The notes under the pieces are model-generated. The model did no database searches, had not been told where the DNA came from, and saw nothing but the letters and a program-made list of their open reading frames with translations. From Bacteroidales bacterium (GTDB lineage Bacteria > Bacteroidota > Bacteroidia > Bacteroidales > Muribaculaceae): a DNA stretch of 33,246 bases. Both the position numbers and the translations under genes were made by a program. Positions 15,598 to 23,834 of the stretch are shown here, piece after piece; position 1 is the stretch's first letter; every line of letters begins with the position of its first letter. The stretch covers positions 49,599 to 82,844 of the forward strand of contig JAAVFW010000006.1 in NCBI GenBank assembly GCA_014800535.1. The letters run 5' to 3'.

Positions 15598-16704
15598 ATG
15601 AAAAAGATAATAATGTTTTTAATTCCGGCGATTGCACTCCTCGGCGGATGTAAAAAGAAAGAAGTGAAACCTTCAGAATCTGAACCTGAAGTGAGTGTTG
15701 GGATCGCAGCTTGCGATTCGGTTGTTCTTCACAGAACATATCCGGGCTATATATATGCCGAAGAGAAAGCAGACGTAGTAGGGCTTGTAAACGGGAAGTT
15801 ATTGAGTCAGAATTACACCGAAGGTAGTTATGTGAGGAAAGGACAAGTTTTGTTTACGATTGATTCCTCAACTTATCGTGATGCTGTGGCTCGTGCTCAG
15901 GCTGAGGTCAATTCTGCAACATCTCAACTGGAATATGCTTCAAAAAATTATGAGGCAATGAAAATGGCGTTCAAGTCAGACGCCGTTTCAGAGATGGAGG
16001 TTGTGCAGGCATTGAACTCAAAAAATTCAGCACAGGCCGCGCTGGCAAGTGCTCGTGCATCATTAAACACTGCTAAGACTAATCTGTCACACTGCACCGT
16101 TGTCGCTCCGATTTCCGGACATATAAGTGCTTCAATATTATCACCCGGAAATTATGTGGCAGGAGAAGGTAGTCCTGTAGTGCTCGCCTCAATTTATAAT
16201 GATTCTGAAATGAAAGTAAAGTTTGATATTGAAGATTCTCGTTTTCTTTCGATGAATATAGGCGGCGGACGTGATGCAGGAAAGCTTTACTCTTCCATAC
16301 CGTTGATTTTCGACGAACCGACCGAGCAACCTTATTCTGCTGATTTATTTTACACATCGCCATTTGTCGATTCATCAACGGGAACGGTTACGCTTGAGGG
16401 TCATGTTAAAAACGATAAAAAGGAATTGAAAGACGGGATGTATGTCAAGATAGACCTTCCATACGGTGTTGATCCGAAAGCAGTAGTGATAAATGATGCA
16501 TCCATCGACACCAATCAGGCCGGAAGTTACGTTTATCTCGTCAATGATTCAAACAGGGTGGTAATGACACCTGTGGAGGTCGGTGAGCTTTATCAGGACA
16601 CTTTAAGAATCATTAAAAAAGGTTTGAAGCCCGGCGACAGGTATGTGAATAAGGCTCTACTTAAGGTCCGAGCCGGACAAAAGGTTAAAATCGCAAATAA
16701 ATAG
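15598..16704 (+). CDS. RND efflux periplasmic adaptor (membrane fusion protein)
   Basis: The adaptor (368 residues) bridges the inner-membrane RND pump and the outer-membrane channel. It is a lipoprotein: the signal ends in LGGC with Cys18. Order of domains: lipoyl half (about 55-85, VVGLVNGKLLSQNYTEGSYVRKGQVLFTI region), a coiled-coil hairpin (about 90-160, rich in Ala, Ser and Glu), the second lipoyl half with TVVAPISGHI, a beta-barrel domain, and the membrane-proximal domain near DGMYVKIDLPYG. It starts 9 nt after the channel gene and ends 6 nt before the permease gene, a tightly packed operon. Confidence 0.94.
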   Translation: MKKIIMFLIPAIALLGGCKKKEVKPSESEPEVSVGIAACDSVVLHRTYPGYIYAEEKADVVGLVNGKLLSQNYTEGSYVRKGQVLFTIDSSTYRDAVARAQAEVNSATSQLEYASKNYEAMKMAFKSDAVSEMEVVQALNSKNSAQAALASARASLNTAKTNLSHCTVVAPISGHISASILSPGNYVAGEGSPVVLASIYNDSEMKVKFDIEDSRFLSMNIGGGRDAGKLYSSIPLIFDEPTEQPYSADLFYTSPFVDSSTGTVTLEGHVKNDKKELKDGMYVKIDLPYGVDPKAVVINDASIDTNQAGSYVYLVNDSNRVVMTPVEVGELYQDTLRIIKKGLKPGDRYVNKALLKVRAGQKVKIANK

Positions 16705-16710
16705 GTTATT

Positions 16711-19700
16711 ATGTTCTCAAATTTCTTTATAAAGCGTCCGATATTTGCGGTTGTAATCGCCATACTGATGGTGCTTGCCGGCACCCTCTGTCTGACAACA
16801 CTCCCGGTGGCACAATATCCGGACATCACTCCTCCAACCATAATGGTATCTGCCAGCTATCCCGGAGCAAACGCAACAACTGTTGCGCAGGCAATCGGTG
16901 TGCCTATCGAGCAGCAGGTCAATGGAGTTGAGGGAATGTTATATATGAGTTCAACTTCTTCAGACGACGGCTCATATTCGCTGACAATCACTTTTAAGAA
17001 CGGTACGGATGTTGACCAGGCGGCAATTGATGTTCAGAACCGTATCTCAATGGCACAGGGTTCGTTGCCGGAAGCTGTGATTCAACAGGGTCTTGATGTA
17101 AACAAGGAATCCTCCGGACATGTGTTGTTTATGGCACTTGAAAGTGATGATCCGGCGCGCTATGATGCTCTTTATCTGACCAATTATGCGAATCTTAACA
17201 TTACCGACCCTTTGAGTAGGGTTGAAGGCGTAGGAGGTGTAGGAGCTTTTGGTTCAGGTTCATATAGCATGAGAATATGGCTGAATCCTGACAAGATGCG
17301 TATGAGAGGTGTTACCCCTCAGCAGGTTAGAAGTGCAATTGAAGCGCAGAACATGGAGGTCTCCGCCGGATCTGTCGGAGCAGCTCCAACCGGAGGAAAG
17401 GATGATTTTTCTTACACTCTTGTGGTCAATGGCCGATTGAGTAGTGTCGCTCAGTTTGAAGATATAGTAATCAAGACGCATGAGGGAGGAACGCTTCGAT
17501 TGCGTGACATCGCGAAAGTTGAATTGGGCAGCAGCTCATATTCAGGCTCGTCAAGTGTTAATGGTCAGGCAACGGCACTGATAGGCGTGAGTCAGTTGCC
17601 GGGAGCAAATGCTTTGGATGTAGCCGACGGAGTTATCGCGGAACTTGACAGACTATCCCAATATTTCCCGGACGGGGTGCATTACAGAGTCGTGATGAAC
17701 TCAACTGATTATGTCAGAGAGTCAATATCAAATCTTTTAGTCACTTTTGTCGAGACAACGCTGATAGTGATGATTGTAATCCTGATATTCCTTCAGAACT
17801 GGAGGGCGGTCATCATTCCGATGTTGACGATTCCGGTTTCATTGATTGGCACGTTTGCCGTCATGAAAATAATGGGCTTCTCGATTAATACTTTGACATT
17901 GTTCGGATTGGTTCTTGCAATCGCAATCGTTGTTGACGATGCGATAGTGGTGGTTGAAGACTGTTCGCGACTGGTTGATAAGGGAATATTGAATCGTCAT
18001 CAGGCGGCTGAAAAGGCAATGAAAGAATTGACAGGCCCTGTGATTGGTGAGGTGCTTGTTTTGATGTCAGTGTTTATTCCGACAGCATTTATAAGTGGAA
18101 TCACCGGACAGCTCTACAAGCAGTTTGCGCTCACAATTGCCGTTTCGACAGCTTTTTCCGGATTCAATGCGTTGACTCTTACGCCTGCCCTTTGCGCTCT
18201 GTTCCTCACACCGAGGAAGGAATCAAAATTTTTCGTCTATCGCTGGTTTAATTTGGGTTGGAATAAGGTTCTGTCAGTCTATCAGAAGACAGTTGGCAGG
18301 ATGCTTGACAATCCGAAGCTGTCTCTTGGAATATTCTTAGTGGTGGCACTGGCCGGTATTTACGGATTTTTGAAATGGCCGACAAGTTATCTCCCTTCCG
18401 AAGATATGGGTTATTTCATGACATCAATACAGCTTCCGGCAGGTGCTTCACTTGAGAGGACACAGAAGATAGTTTCCGACATCAGCAATGAAGTAAGGGA
18501 ACAGGTGCCACAGGCAAGAGATGTTATTTCAATGTCCGGCATGTCGTTCCTTGGTGGGTCGGGCAGTAATGAGGGCTCGCTGATGGTAATGTTGAAACCT
18601 TGGAATGAACGAAAAGGGAAATCAGGCAATATCAACGAAATAATGGCAAAGGTTGATGAGATTTGCTCTCACTATCAGGAGGCTGAGTGTTTCTCTATTA
18701 ATCCGCCTGCAATTCCCGGTCTTGGCATGTCGTCAGGACTGCAGATGCAGCTTCTTGACATTAATAATCTTGGCACCGATGAAATGAAGAAAGCTCTTCA
18801 GGTCATAGAGCTTGAAGCTCAAAAAGACGAACGTATTGCCTCGGTCACTTCAATGTTTCAGGGCACAGTGCCTCAATATAAACTTGAGTTTGACAGAGAC
18901 CGGGCTATGCTTCAGGGGGTTACGATGGATAATATTTATTCTACATTATCCTCTTTTATGGGTGACAGTTATGTGAACGATTTTGTTGATTTCGGTCGAA
19001 CCTTTCAGGTCACAATGAAGGGTAACACCTCATCGCGCGATGTTGTAGGTGACATTCAGAAGCTCACGGTAGTCAACGCTGATGGAAAGACAGTGCCGTT
19101 CTCAACATTCACCACTGTTAAACCCATAATGGGTGTCAGCAGTGTCAATCGTTACAATATGTATGAAACGGTGAGTCTGACAGCCAATCCTGCCGCCGGA
19201 GTAAGTTCATCAGAGGGGTTGCAGGCAATGGAAGAAATTGTGAAGAAAGCCGTCGGAAGTAATTTCAGTTATGCGTGGACCGGAGAGGCATATCAGGAAA
19301 CTCAGGCCGGAACCACAATCAGTTTCGTCTTTGTGTTTGCAATCATCATGACAATTCTTGTTTTGGCAGCACAGTATGAAAGCTGGACTGACCCGATTGC
19401 TGTTGTGCTTGCAATGCCGGTTGCTATTTGTGGAATGATGCTCGGGGTTATAATAATGAACCAGAGCATCAGTATATACACACAAATCGGGTTGATTCTA
19501 CTTATGGGCATGGCTGCTAAGAATGCGATTCTGATAGTTGAGTATGCTATGGACTTCCGAAAGAGTGGAATGAAGATTAAGGATTCGGCTCTACATGCCG
19601 GAATCATCCGATTACGACCGATTATGATGACGGCTCTCGCCTTTGTCTTTGGTGTGATGCCGATGATGTTCAGCACCGGAGCGGGTGCTAACAGCAGAAT

Positions 19701-19899
19701 AGAATTAGGCACGGCGGTTGTTTTCGGCATGGCTCTTAATGCAGTGCTCGGCACGTTATTTGTGCCTAACTTCTGGATGCTAATGCAGAAGATAAACGAA
19801 AAGTATCTCAGCAATTTGTTCCCTGATAAGAAACCGGCTCAGATTCCGGCTGCCAACTCCGACACTTCATCAGAGTCGTCCTCAGGAAATTCGATTTAG
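16711..19899 (+). CDS. RND efflux inner-membrane permease, HAE1 (AcrB-like) family
   Basis: The 1062-residue permease is a proton-driven multidrug exporter of the AcrB type. It begins FSNFFIKRPIFAVVIAILMVLAG, the classical first membrane helix, and has 12 predicted membrane segments with two large periplasmic loops. The proton-relay residues are intact: Asp409-Asp410 in VVDDAIVVVED (AcrB Asp407-408) and Lys937 in AAKNAILIVEYA (AcrB Lys940). The C-terminus ends in a Ser/Ala/Pro-rich tail after KINEKYLSNLF. Third gene of the operon. Substrates cannot be predicted from the sequence; a hydrophobic-drug or bile-salt role is only the family default. Confidence 0.95.
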   Translation: MFSNFFIKRPIFAVVIAILMVLAGTLCLTTLPVAQYPDITPPTIMVSASYPGANATTVAQAIGVPIEQQVNGVEGMLYMSSTSSDDGSYSLTITFKNGTDVDQAAIDVQNRISMAQGSLPEAVIQQGLDVNKESSGHVLFMALESDDPARYDALYLTNYANLNITDPLSRVEGVGGVGAFGSGSYSMRIWLNPDKMRMRGVTPQQVRSAIEAQNMEVSAGSVGAAPTGGKDDFSYTLVVNGRLSSVAQFEDIVIKTHEGGTLRLRDIAKVELGSSSYSGSSSVNGQATALIGVSQLPGANALDVADGVIAELDRLSQYFPDGVHYRVVMNSTDYVRESISNLLVTFVETTLIVMIVILIFLQNWRAVIIPMLTIPVSLIGTFAVMKIMGFSINTLTLFGLVLAIAIVVDDAIVVVEDCSRLVDKGILNRHQAAEKAMKELTGPVIGEVLVLMSVFIPTAFISGITGQLYKQFALTIAVSTAFSGFNALTLTPALCALFLTPRKESKFFVYRWFNLGWNKVLSVYQKTVGRMLDNPKLSLGIFLVVALAGIYGFLKWPTSYLPSEDMGYFMTSIQLPAGASLERTQKIVSDISNEVREQVPQARDVISMSGMSFLGGSGSNEGSLMVMLKPWNERKGKSGNINEIMAKVDEICSHYQEAECFSINPPAIPGLGMSSGLQMQLLDINNLGTDEMKKALQVIELEAQKDERIASVTSMFQGTVPQYKLEFDRDRAMLQGVTMDNIYSTLSSFMGDSYVNDFVDFGRTFQVTMKGNTSSRDVVGDIQKLTVVNADGKTVPFSTFTTVKPIMGVSSVNRYNMYETVSLTANPAAGVSSSEGLQAMEEIVKKAVGSNFSYAWTGEAYQETQAGTTISFVFVFAIIMTILVLAAQYESWTDPIAVVLAMPVAICGMMLGVIIMNQSISIYTQIGLILLMGMAAKNAILIVEYAMDFRKSGMKIKDSALHAGIIRLRPIMMTALAFVFGVMPMMFSTGAGANSRIELGTAVVFGMALNAVLGTLFVPNFWMLMQKINEKYLSNLFPDKKPAQIPAANSDTSSESSSGNSI

Positions 19900-19917
19900 A
19901 AAACCCTCAATGCAAAT

Positions 19918-19960
19918 AAATTAGCCGCAGACGATTAGCTTCATCTGCGGCTATGTTTTT
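19918..19960. terminator. Bidirectional terminator between the efflux operon and folC
   Basis: TAGCCGCAGA (19922-19931) pairs perfectly with TCTGCGGCTA (19944-19953) around a 12-nt loop, followed on the plus strand by TGTTTTTAG. On the minus strand the stem is followed by ATTTATTTG. It lies between two convergent stops (19899 and 19993) and can serve both. Confidence 0.8.
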
Positions 19961-19992
19961 AGAACCCCATTTAGTGAATAATTACGGGGGGC

Positions 19993-21318
19993 TTAACTCA
20001 AGAAGTCGGCAACGACAAATGTGCTTCCTCCGACATAGATTATATCTTCTGCCTCTGATTCTTCAACTGCAGCGTTAACAGCCTGCTTGACATCAGGATA
20101 GGGCTTATGACATATTCCGCGCTCCTTAAACTTCTCACTTAACGCATCGACCGGAAGTGCTCGAGGAATTGCGGCTTGTGTGACATAATAAATTGCATTT
20201 TCGGGCAGTAAGGAGAGAATCTCGTCAATTGCCTTGTCTGCTACGAATCCGATAACTATCCGCAGGTTTTTGTATTTACCGGAATCCAACATGCGCTTGA
20301 GCTGAGCAAAGTTATAGGATAGACCTGCCTTATTATGTCCGGTGTCGCATATAACCAGCGGTTTTTTATCAACAATGGTCCATCGTCCCACGAATCCGGT
20401 CAGCCCTCTCACATTGCTTATCCCCTCATGCACGCTGCTGTCTGAAATGGCAACTCCCAGTTTTCGCAGCTCGGAAACTGCACAAAGCACTGTGTTGAGG
20501 TTGGGAATCTGATAATCTCCGGGAAGAGGTGAGTCTAACGTTCCGAAGGTCGCAGTCTGGAGTTTCCATCCGGTGTAGTCTTCAAGTGGTTTATAAGCCG
20601 TTATTTCCGGTTTGTCTTCCGCAAATATTATAGGAGCTCCGACCTCTTTTGCTTTTTCTTCGAATACTCTTTTAACACTTCCGGTAGCTTCTCCGATAAC
20701 TACAGGCACATTTTGCTTTATTATGCCGGCTTTTTCAGCTGCAATTTCAGCGGGAGTCGCGCCAAGAAATTGAGTGTGGTCGAGCGAGATATTGGTGATG
20801 ACACATAGTTCGGGTGAAATGACATTGGTTGAGTCAAGTCGGCCTCCCATTCCAACTTCAATGATGGCATAATCCACTTTTTCAGATGCAAACCAGTCAA
20901 ATGCCATCATCATTGTCAACTCAAAAAAAGATGGAGATAATTCTGTCTCGGTCTCTTTCCAACGCTTCACAAAATCAATTACTTTTTCATGAGGAATCAT
21001 TTTGCCGTCAATTCGTATGCGCTCGCGGAAGTCAACAAGGTGAGGCGATGTGTAAAGCCCTGTCTTAAATCCTGCACTCTGAAGAATGGCAGCAAGATTA
21101 TGAGAGGTGCTTCCTTTGCCGTTGGTTCCTCCAATATGAATTGACTTAAAGGATTGATGCGGATGGTTAAAGAGTTTGTCAAGGGCAATTGTGTTGTCAA
21201 GACCCGGTTTATAGGCAGCTCCTCCCACTCTTGAAAACATCGGAAGCTGAGAGTAAAGCCACGATAAGGTTTCGTTATATTCTTGATTATCGGAACTTAA
21301 TCCGCTTGAAAAGTTCAT
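19993..21318 (-). CDS. folC: Folylpolyglutamate synthase / dihydrofolate synthase
   Basis: FolC adds glutamate to dihydropteroate and to folates using ATP, making and retaining folate cofactors. The 441-residue protein is of the Mur-ligase family. It has the P-loop GGTNGKGS (63-70), then TGLYTSPHLVDFRERIRI, the DYAIIEVGMGGRLDSTNV block and VITNISLDHTQFLG, and in the C-terminal domain CDTGHNKAGL. It is the last gene of the minus-strand run that begins with the cyd genes, 35 nt after the second chromate-type transporter gene. The start ATG at 21318 is followed by the expected N-terminal helix. Confidence 0.95.
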   Translation of the reverse strand: MNFSSGLSSDNQEYNETLSWLYSQLPMFSRVGGAAYKPGLDNTIALDKLFNHPHQSFKSIHIGGTNGKGSTSHNLAAILQSAGFKTGLYTSPHLVDFRERIRIDGKMIPHEKVIDFVKRWKETETELSPSFFELTMMMAFDWFASEKVDYAIIEVGMGGRLDSTNVISPELCVITNISLDHTQFLGATPAEIAAEKAGIIKQNVPVVIGEATGSVKRVFEEKAKEVGAPIIFAEDKPEITAYKPLEDYTGWKLQTATFGTLDSPLPGDYQIPNLNTVLCAVSELRKLGVAISDSSVHEGISNVRGLTGFVGRWTIVDKKPLVICDTGHNKAGLSYNFAQLKRMLDSGKYKNLRIVIGFVADKAIDEILSLLPENAIYYVTQAAIPRALPVDALSEKFKERGICHKPYPDVKQAVNAAVEESEAEDIIYVGGSTFVVADFLS

Positions 21319-21353
21319 TTTATTCTGATATGTTTAATGATTTATCAAGATGC

Positions 21354-21962
21354 TTATATTCCATAAATGCAATAGCCGGAGATGCCTGCGAGTATAATTA
21401 CCAGAATGGGATGAAGTTTGATTTTTTTACCATTCCATGGAATTGAGAAGTAAACAAGACAAAAAGCCATAGCACAAATAGTGATGCTTGCAATCAGCTG
21501 ACGTCTTTCTCCGTCGGGACAGAAGTTGGCGGAGTTCATAAGTAAGACAGCTGCCGAAGCTATCAATCCGACAACAACAGGTCTGAGTCCTGCGAAAATA
21601 GCTTTAATAACACCGCTTTCATTATGTCGGCGTATGAAGTGAGAGCAATAAAGCACAAGCAGGAACGATGGAACAACAACAGCAAGTGTCGCAAGCACCG
21701 AACCCATGATTCCCCACAAGGGAGATGCTAATTCATGATTAACTTCGCCTGGAGCCACATATCCGATGTATGTCGCTGAATTTATTCCAATAGGACCGGG
21801 AGTCATCTGGGAGATTGCGACAATGTCTGTAAACATCTGTTCCGAAATCCAACCGGGTGTGACAACGGTTTTTTCAACAAGTGAGAGCATGGCATATCCT
21901 CCTCCAAATCCGAATATCCCGATTTTAATGTATGCCCAGATTAGTTTTAGATAGAAGCTCAT
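21354..21962 (-). CDS. Chromate transporter family subunit (second half)
   Basis: This 202-residue membrane protein is a single CHR domain of the chromate transporter family. It starts LIWAYIKIGIFGFGGGYAML, the family signature with FGFGGG, and has the conserved ISQMTPGPIGINSATYIGY segment and about five to six membrane helices. Short CHR proteins occur as adjacent pairs and act together. The gene starts 2 nt after its partner, which strongly suggests coupled translation. In gut anaerobes chromate itself is an unlikely natural substrate; sulfate or another anion is possible but unproven. Confidence 0.9.
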   Translation of the reverse strand: MSFYLKLIWAYIKIGIFGFGGGYAMLSLVEKTVVTPGWISEQMFTDIVAISQMTPGPIGINSATYIGYVAPGEVNHELASPLWGIMGSVLATLAVVVPSFLLVLYCSHFIRRHNESGVIKAIFAGLRPVVVGLIASAAVLLMNSANFCPDGERRQLIASITICAMAFCLVYFSIPWNGKKIKLHPILVIILAGISGYCIYGI

Positions 21963-21964
21963 GA

Positions 21965-22564
21965 TTAATCTTGTTTAGTGTTTTTATCGGATTTTGAATT
22001 GACAACAGCCTTTCTGTTTTTCGATGCCAGCATAAACACCCATCCTCCGAGGGCGCCAAGAATAACGTAAAGCACAGGGTTGGATATGAATCCCATGTCA
22101 ACTGAAATCATGATGGTGACAAGCACCGGAATCCAGAAGGTCTTCAGTGTCAGTTTGGCTGCTTTGGCCGCTGTTATCACAGGAGCTATGATCAAGGCCA
22201 CCACTGCCGGTCGGATTCCCATAAATATCGATGAAATGACCCGATTGTTTTTTATCATATCCGGGGTGAGGAAAATAGCTATTGCCAGAATGATAAGAAA
22301 GGAGGGTAGGATAGTGCCGAGTGCAGCTACGATTGCTCCTTTCCCTCCTTTGAGTTTGTCGCCTACGGATGTAGCGATATTAACTGCAAGAATACCGGGC
22401 AGCGATTGAGAAATTGCAAGTAGATCAAGAAAGTCCTCACGCTCAATCCAGTGATGTTTATCAACTATTTCCCTTTCAATAATTGAAATCATTGCCCATC
22501 CTCCTCCGAATGTGAATGCTCCGATTTTAAAAAAGGTGAGAAAAATATCAAGATAAAATTTCAT
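21965..22564 (-). CDS. Chromate transporter family subunit (first half)
   Basis: This is the first member of the short CHR pair (199 residues). It opens with IFLTFFKIGAFTFGGGWAMISIIEREIVDKHHWI and carries the LLAISQSLPGILAVNIATSVG segment, equivalent to the substrate-path motif in its partner. The C-terminus is Lys/Asn-rich and polar. Sequence differs clearly from the second half, so the two are not a recent duplication. It follows cydB after a gap of 91 nt filled by a pyrimidine-rich transcript, and it has no recognisable promoter of its own. Confidence 0.9.
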   Translation of the reverse strand: MKFYLDIFLTFFKIGAFTFGGGWAMISIIEREIVDKHHWIEREDFLDLLAISQSLPGILAVNIATSVGDKLKGGKGAIVAALGTILPSFLIILAIAIFLTPDMIKNNRVISSIFMGIRPAVVALIIAPVITAAKAAKLTLKTFWIPVLVTIMISVDMGFISNPVLYVILGALGGWVFMLASKNRKAVVNSKSDKNTKQD

Positions 22565-22583
22565 CTTTGCAACTGATTAAATT

Positions 22584-22652
22584 AAAGAGGAGAGAGAGAA
22601 GGGAGGAGTGAGAATAGTGAGGAGAGAGGAGTGAAGAGAGAAAGGAGGAGAA
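22584..22652 (-). promoter_or_regulatory. Pyrimidine-rich, G-free tract after cydB (rut-like)
   Basis: The plus strand here is 65 purines out of 69 bases, with four T and no C. The transcript of the minus-strand genes therefore contains 33 C and no G over 69 nt. An unstructured C-rich, G-free RNA right behind a stop codon (22656) is the classic signature of a Rho utilisation site, and no hairpin terminator is visible here. The tract consists of degenerate GA-type repeats (GGAGTGA appears twice), so simple-sequence expansion may have produced it. Confidence 0.45.
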
Positions 22653-22655
22653 TAA

Positions 22656-23807
22656 TTAATACTGATGATCAGAGTTTTCGAGAGATTCGGGGGTGAGCTT
22701 TTTCATGTCAAGCTTACGCCATACATACCAGATGTAGGCAACAACGAAGGGGATAATTACCGACACATAGCTCATAACCTCAAGTGTGAATTTTGAGGAA
22801 GAAGCGTTTCTGATGGTCAGCGATGATTGAGCATCAGCCAATGACGGATAGAAAGCTGTGTTGTTATATCCGCTGATCCAGAAAAGAGCCATAACTGTCA
22901 GCACGGTGCCGATGCCTGCATACCAGATGCCGTTTTTATTCCCATTTTTGAAGACGGGAAGTGCAATGCCAATCAGCACAAGCACAACTCCGGCAAGAAA
23001 TACCACGGCCGCCAACGGCATTTCCATGAAGTTATAGAAATACTTGTAAGCACGTTCACTCACAACTCCTGTGGCAGGATCATATTCATATCCGGTTGCA
23101 GTGAGAAGCAGACCGAGGAATGTAAGGAAGCAGACAAGGAAGAAGATTGCATTGATGATGACACTCATTCGCATGTAGGCACTGAAGCGTTCGTCGCCCT
23201 TCACATTGTTAATCATGTAAAGTGAGCTTAATGTGCGTGCAAGAAATAAGACGGCAAATCCTAATGTGAGATTTTTAAAATTAAAGATTGCCTCAATGCC
23301 GTGGCTCGGAGCCCAGTTTGAAATAACCGGTGCGGAAACGTCAAGAAGATTTCCTCTGCTTACGGTGAACTCCGCTCCGAAGAAGAACATGGCAACAGCC
23401 ACTCCAAGGAGAATACATCCAAAGCAACCGTTGCAGAAGAGGAAGAGATCGTAGGTTGAAGTTCCGTAGATATTCCCTTTCTTCCGGCGGAATTCATAAC
23501 TTACTGCTTGGAGCACAAAGCTGAACAGGATTAGAATCCAAAGCCAGTAAGCACCACCGAAGCTTGTAGAATAGAAAAGGGGGAATGAAGCGAATGCGGC
23601 TCCACCAAACACTACAAGAGTTGTGAAAGTCAATTCCCATTTCCCTCCGATTGAGTTGACAATCAGATTTCGGTCAATCCCTTTTGGGGTTAAAAGCAGC
23701 ATTGATTGTCCGCCCTGGACAAAGAGTAGGAAAACCAGTAGTCCGCCTAAGACAGACACCAAAAGCCACCAATATTCCTGAAGACATTCTAAAGTCATAA
23801 TATTCAA
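22656..23807 (-). CDS. cydB: Cytochrome bd oxidase subunit II
   Basis: CydB (383 residues) pairs with CydA to form the quinol oxidase that reduces oxygen to water at low oxygen tension. The N-terminus has the characteristic WWLLVSVLGGLLVFLLFVQGGQSML segment, followed by NSIGGKWELTFTTLVVFGGAAFASFP and several further membrane helices. A second Met at residue 4 is an alternative start. It follows cydA by 27 nt on the minus strand. Length is normal for the family. Confidence 0.95.
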   Translation of the reverse strand: MNIMTLECLQEYWWLLVSVLGGLLVFLLFVQGGQSMLLLTPKGIDRNLIVNSIGGKWELTFTTLVVFGGAAFASFPLFYSTSFGGAYWLWILILFSFVLQAVSYEFRRKKGNIYGTSTYDLFLFCNGCFGCILLGVAVAMFFFGAEFTVSRGNLLDVSAPVISNWAPSHGIEAIFNFKNLTLGFAVLFLARTLSSLYMINNVKGDERFSAYMRMSVIINAIFFLVCFLTFLGLLLTATGYEYDPATGVVSERAYKYFYNFMEMPLAAVVFLAGVVLVLIGIALPVFKNGNKNGIWYAGIGTVLTVMALFWISGYNNTAFYPSLADAQSSLTIRNASSSKFTLEVMSYVSVIIPFVVAYIWYVWRKLDMKKLTPESLENSDHQY

Positions 23808-23834
23808 ATTTTAGAGGTGAGTAATAAAAGTGAC

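Noticed and set aside
19302..19814. 170-codon open frame antisense to the RND permease gene
   Set aside because: It is the complement of membrane-helix codons, so it is rich in Ile, Ala and Thr by chance; no motif or family resemblance.
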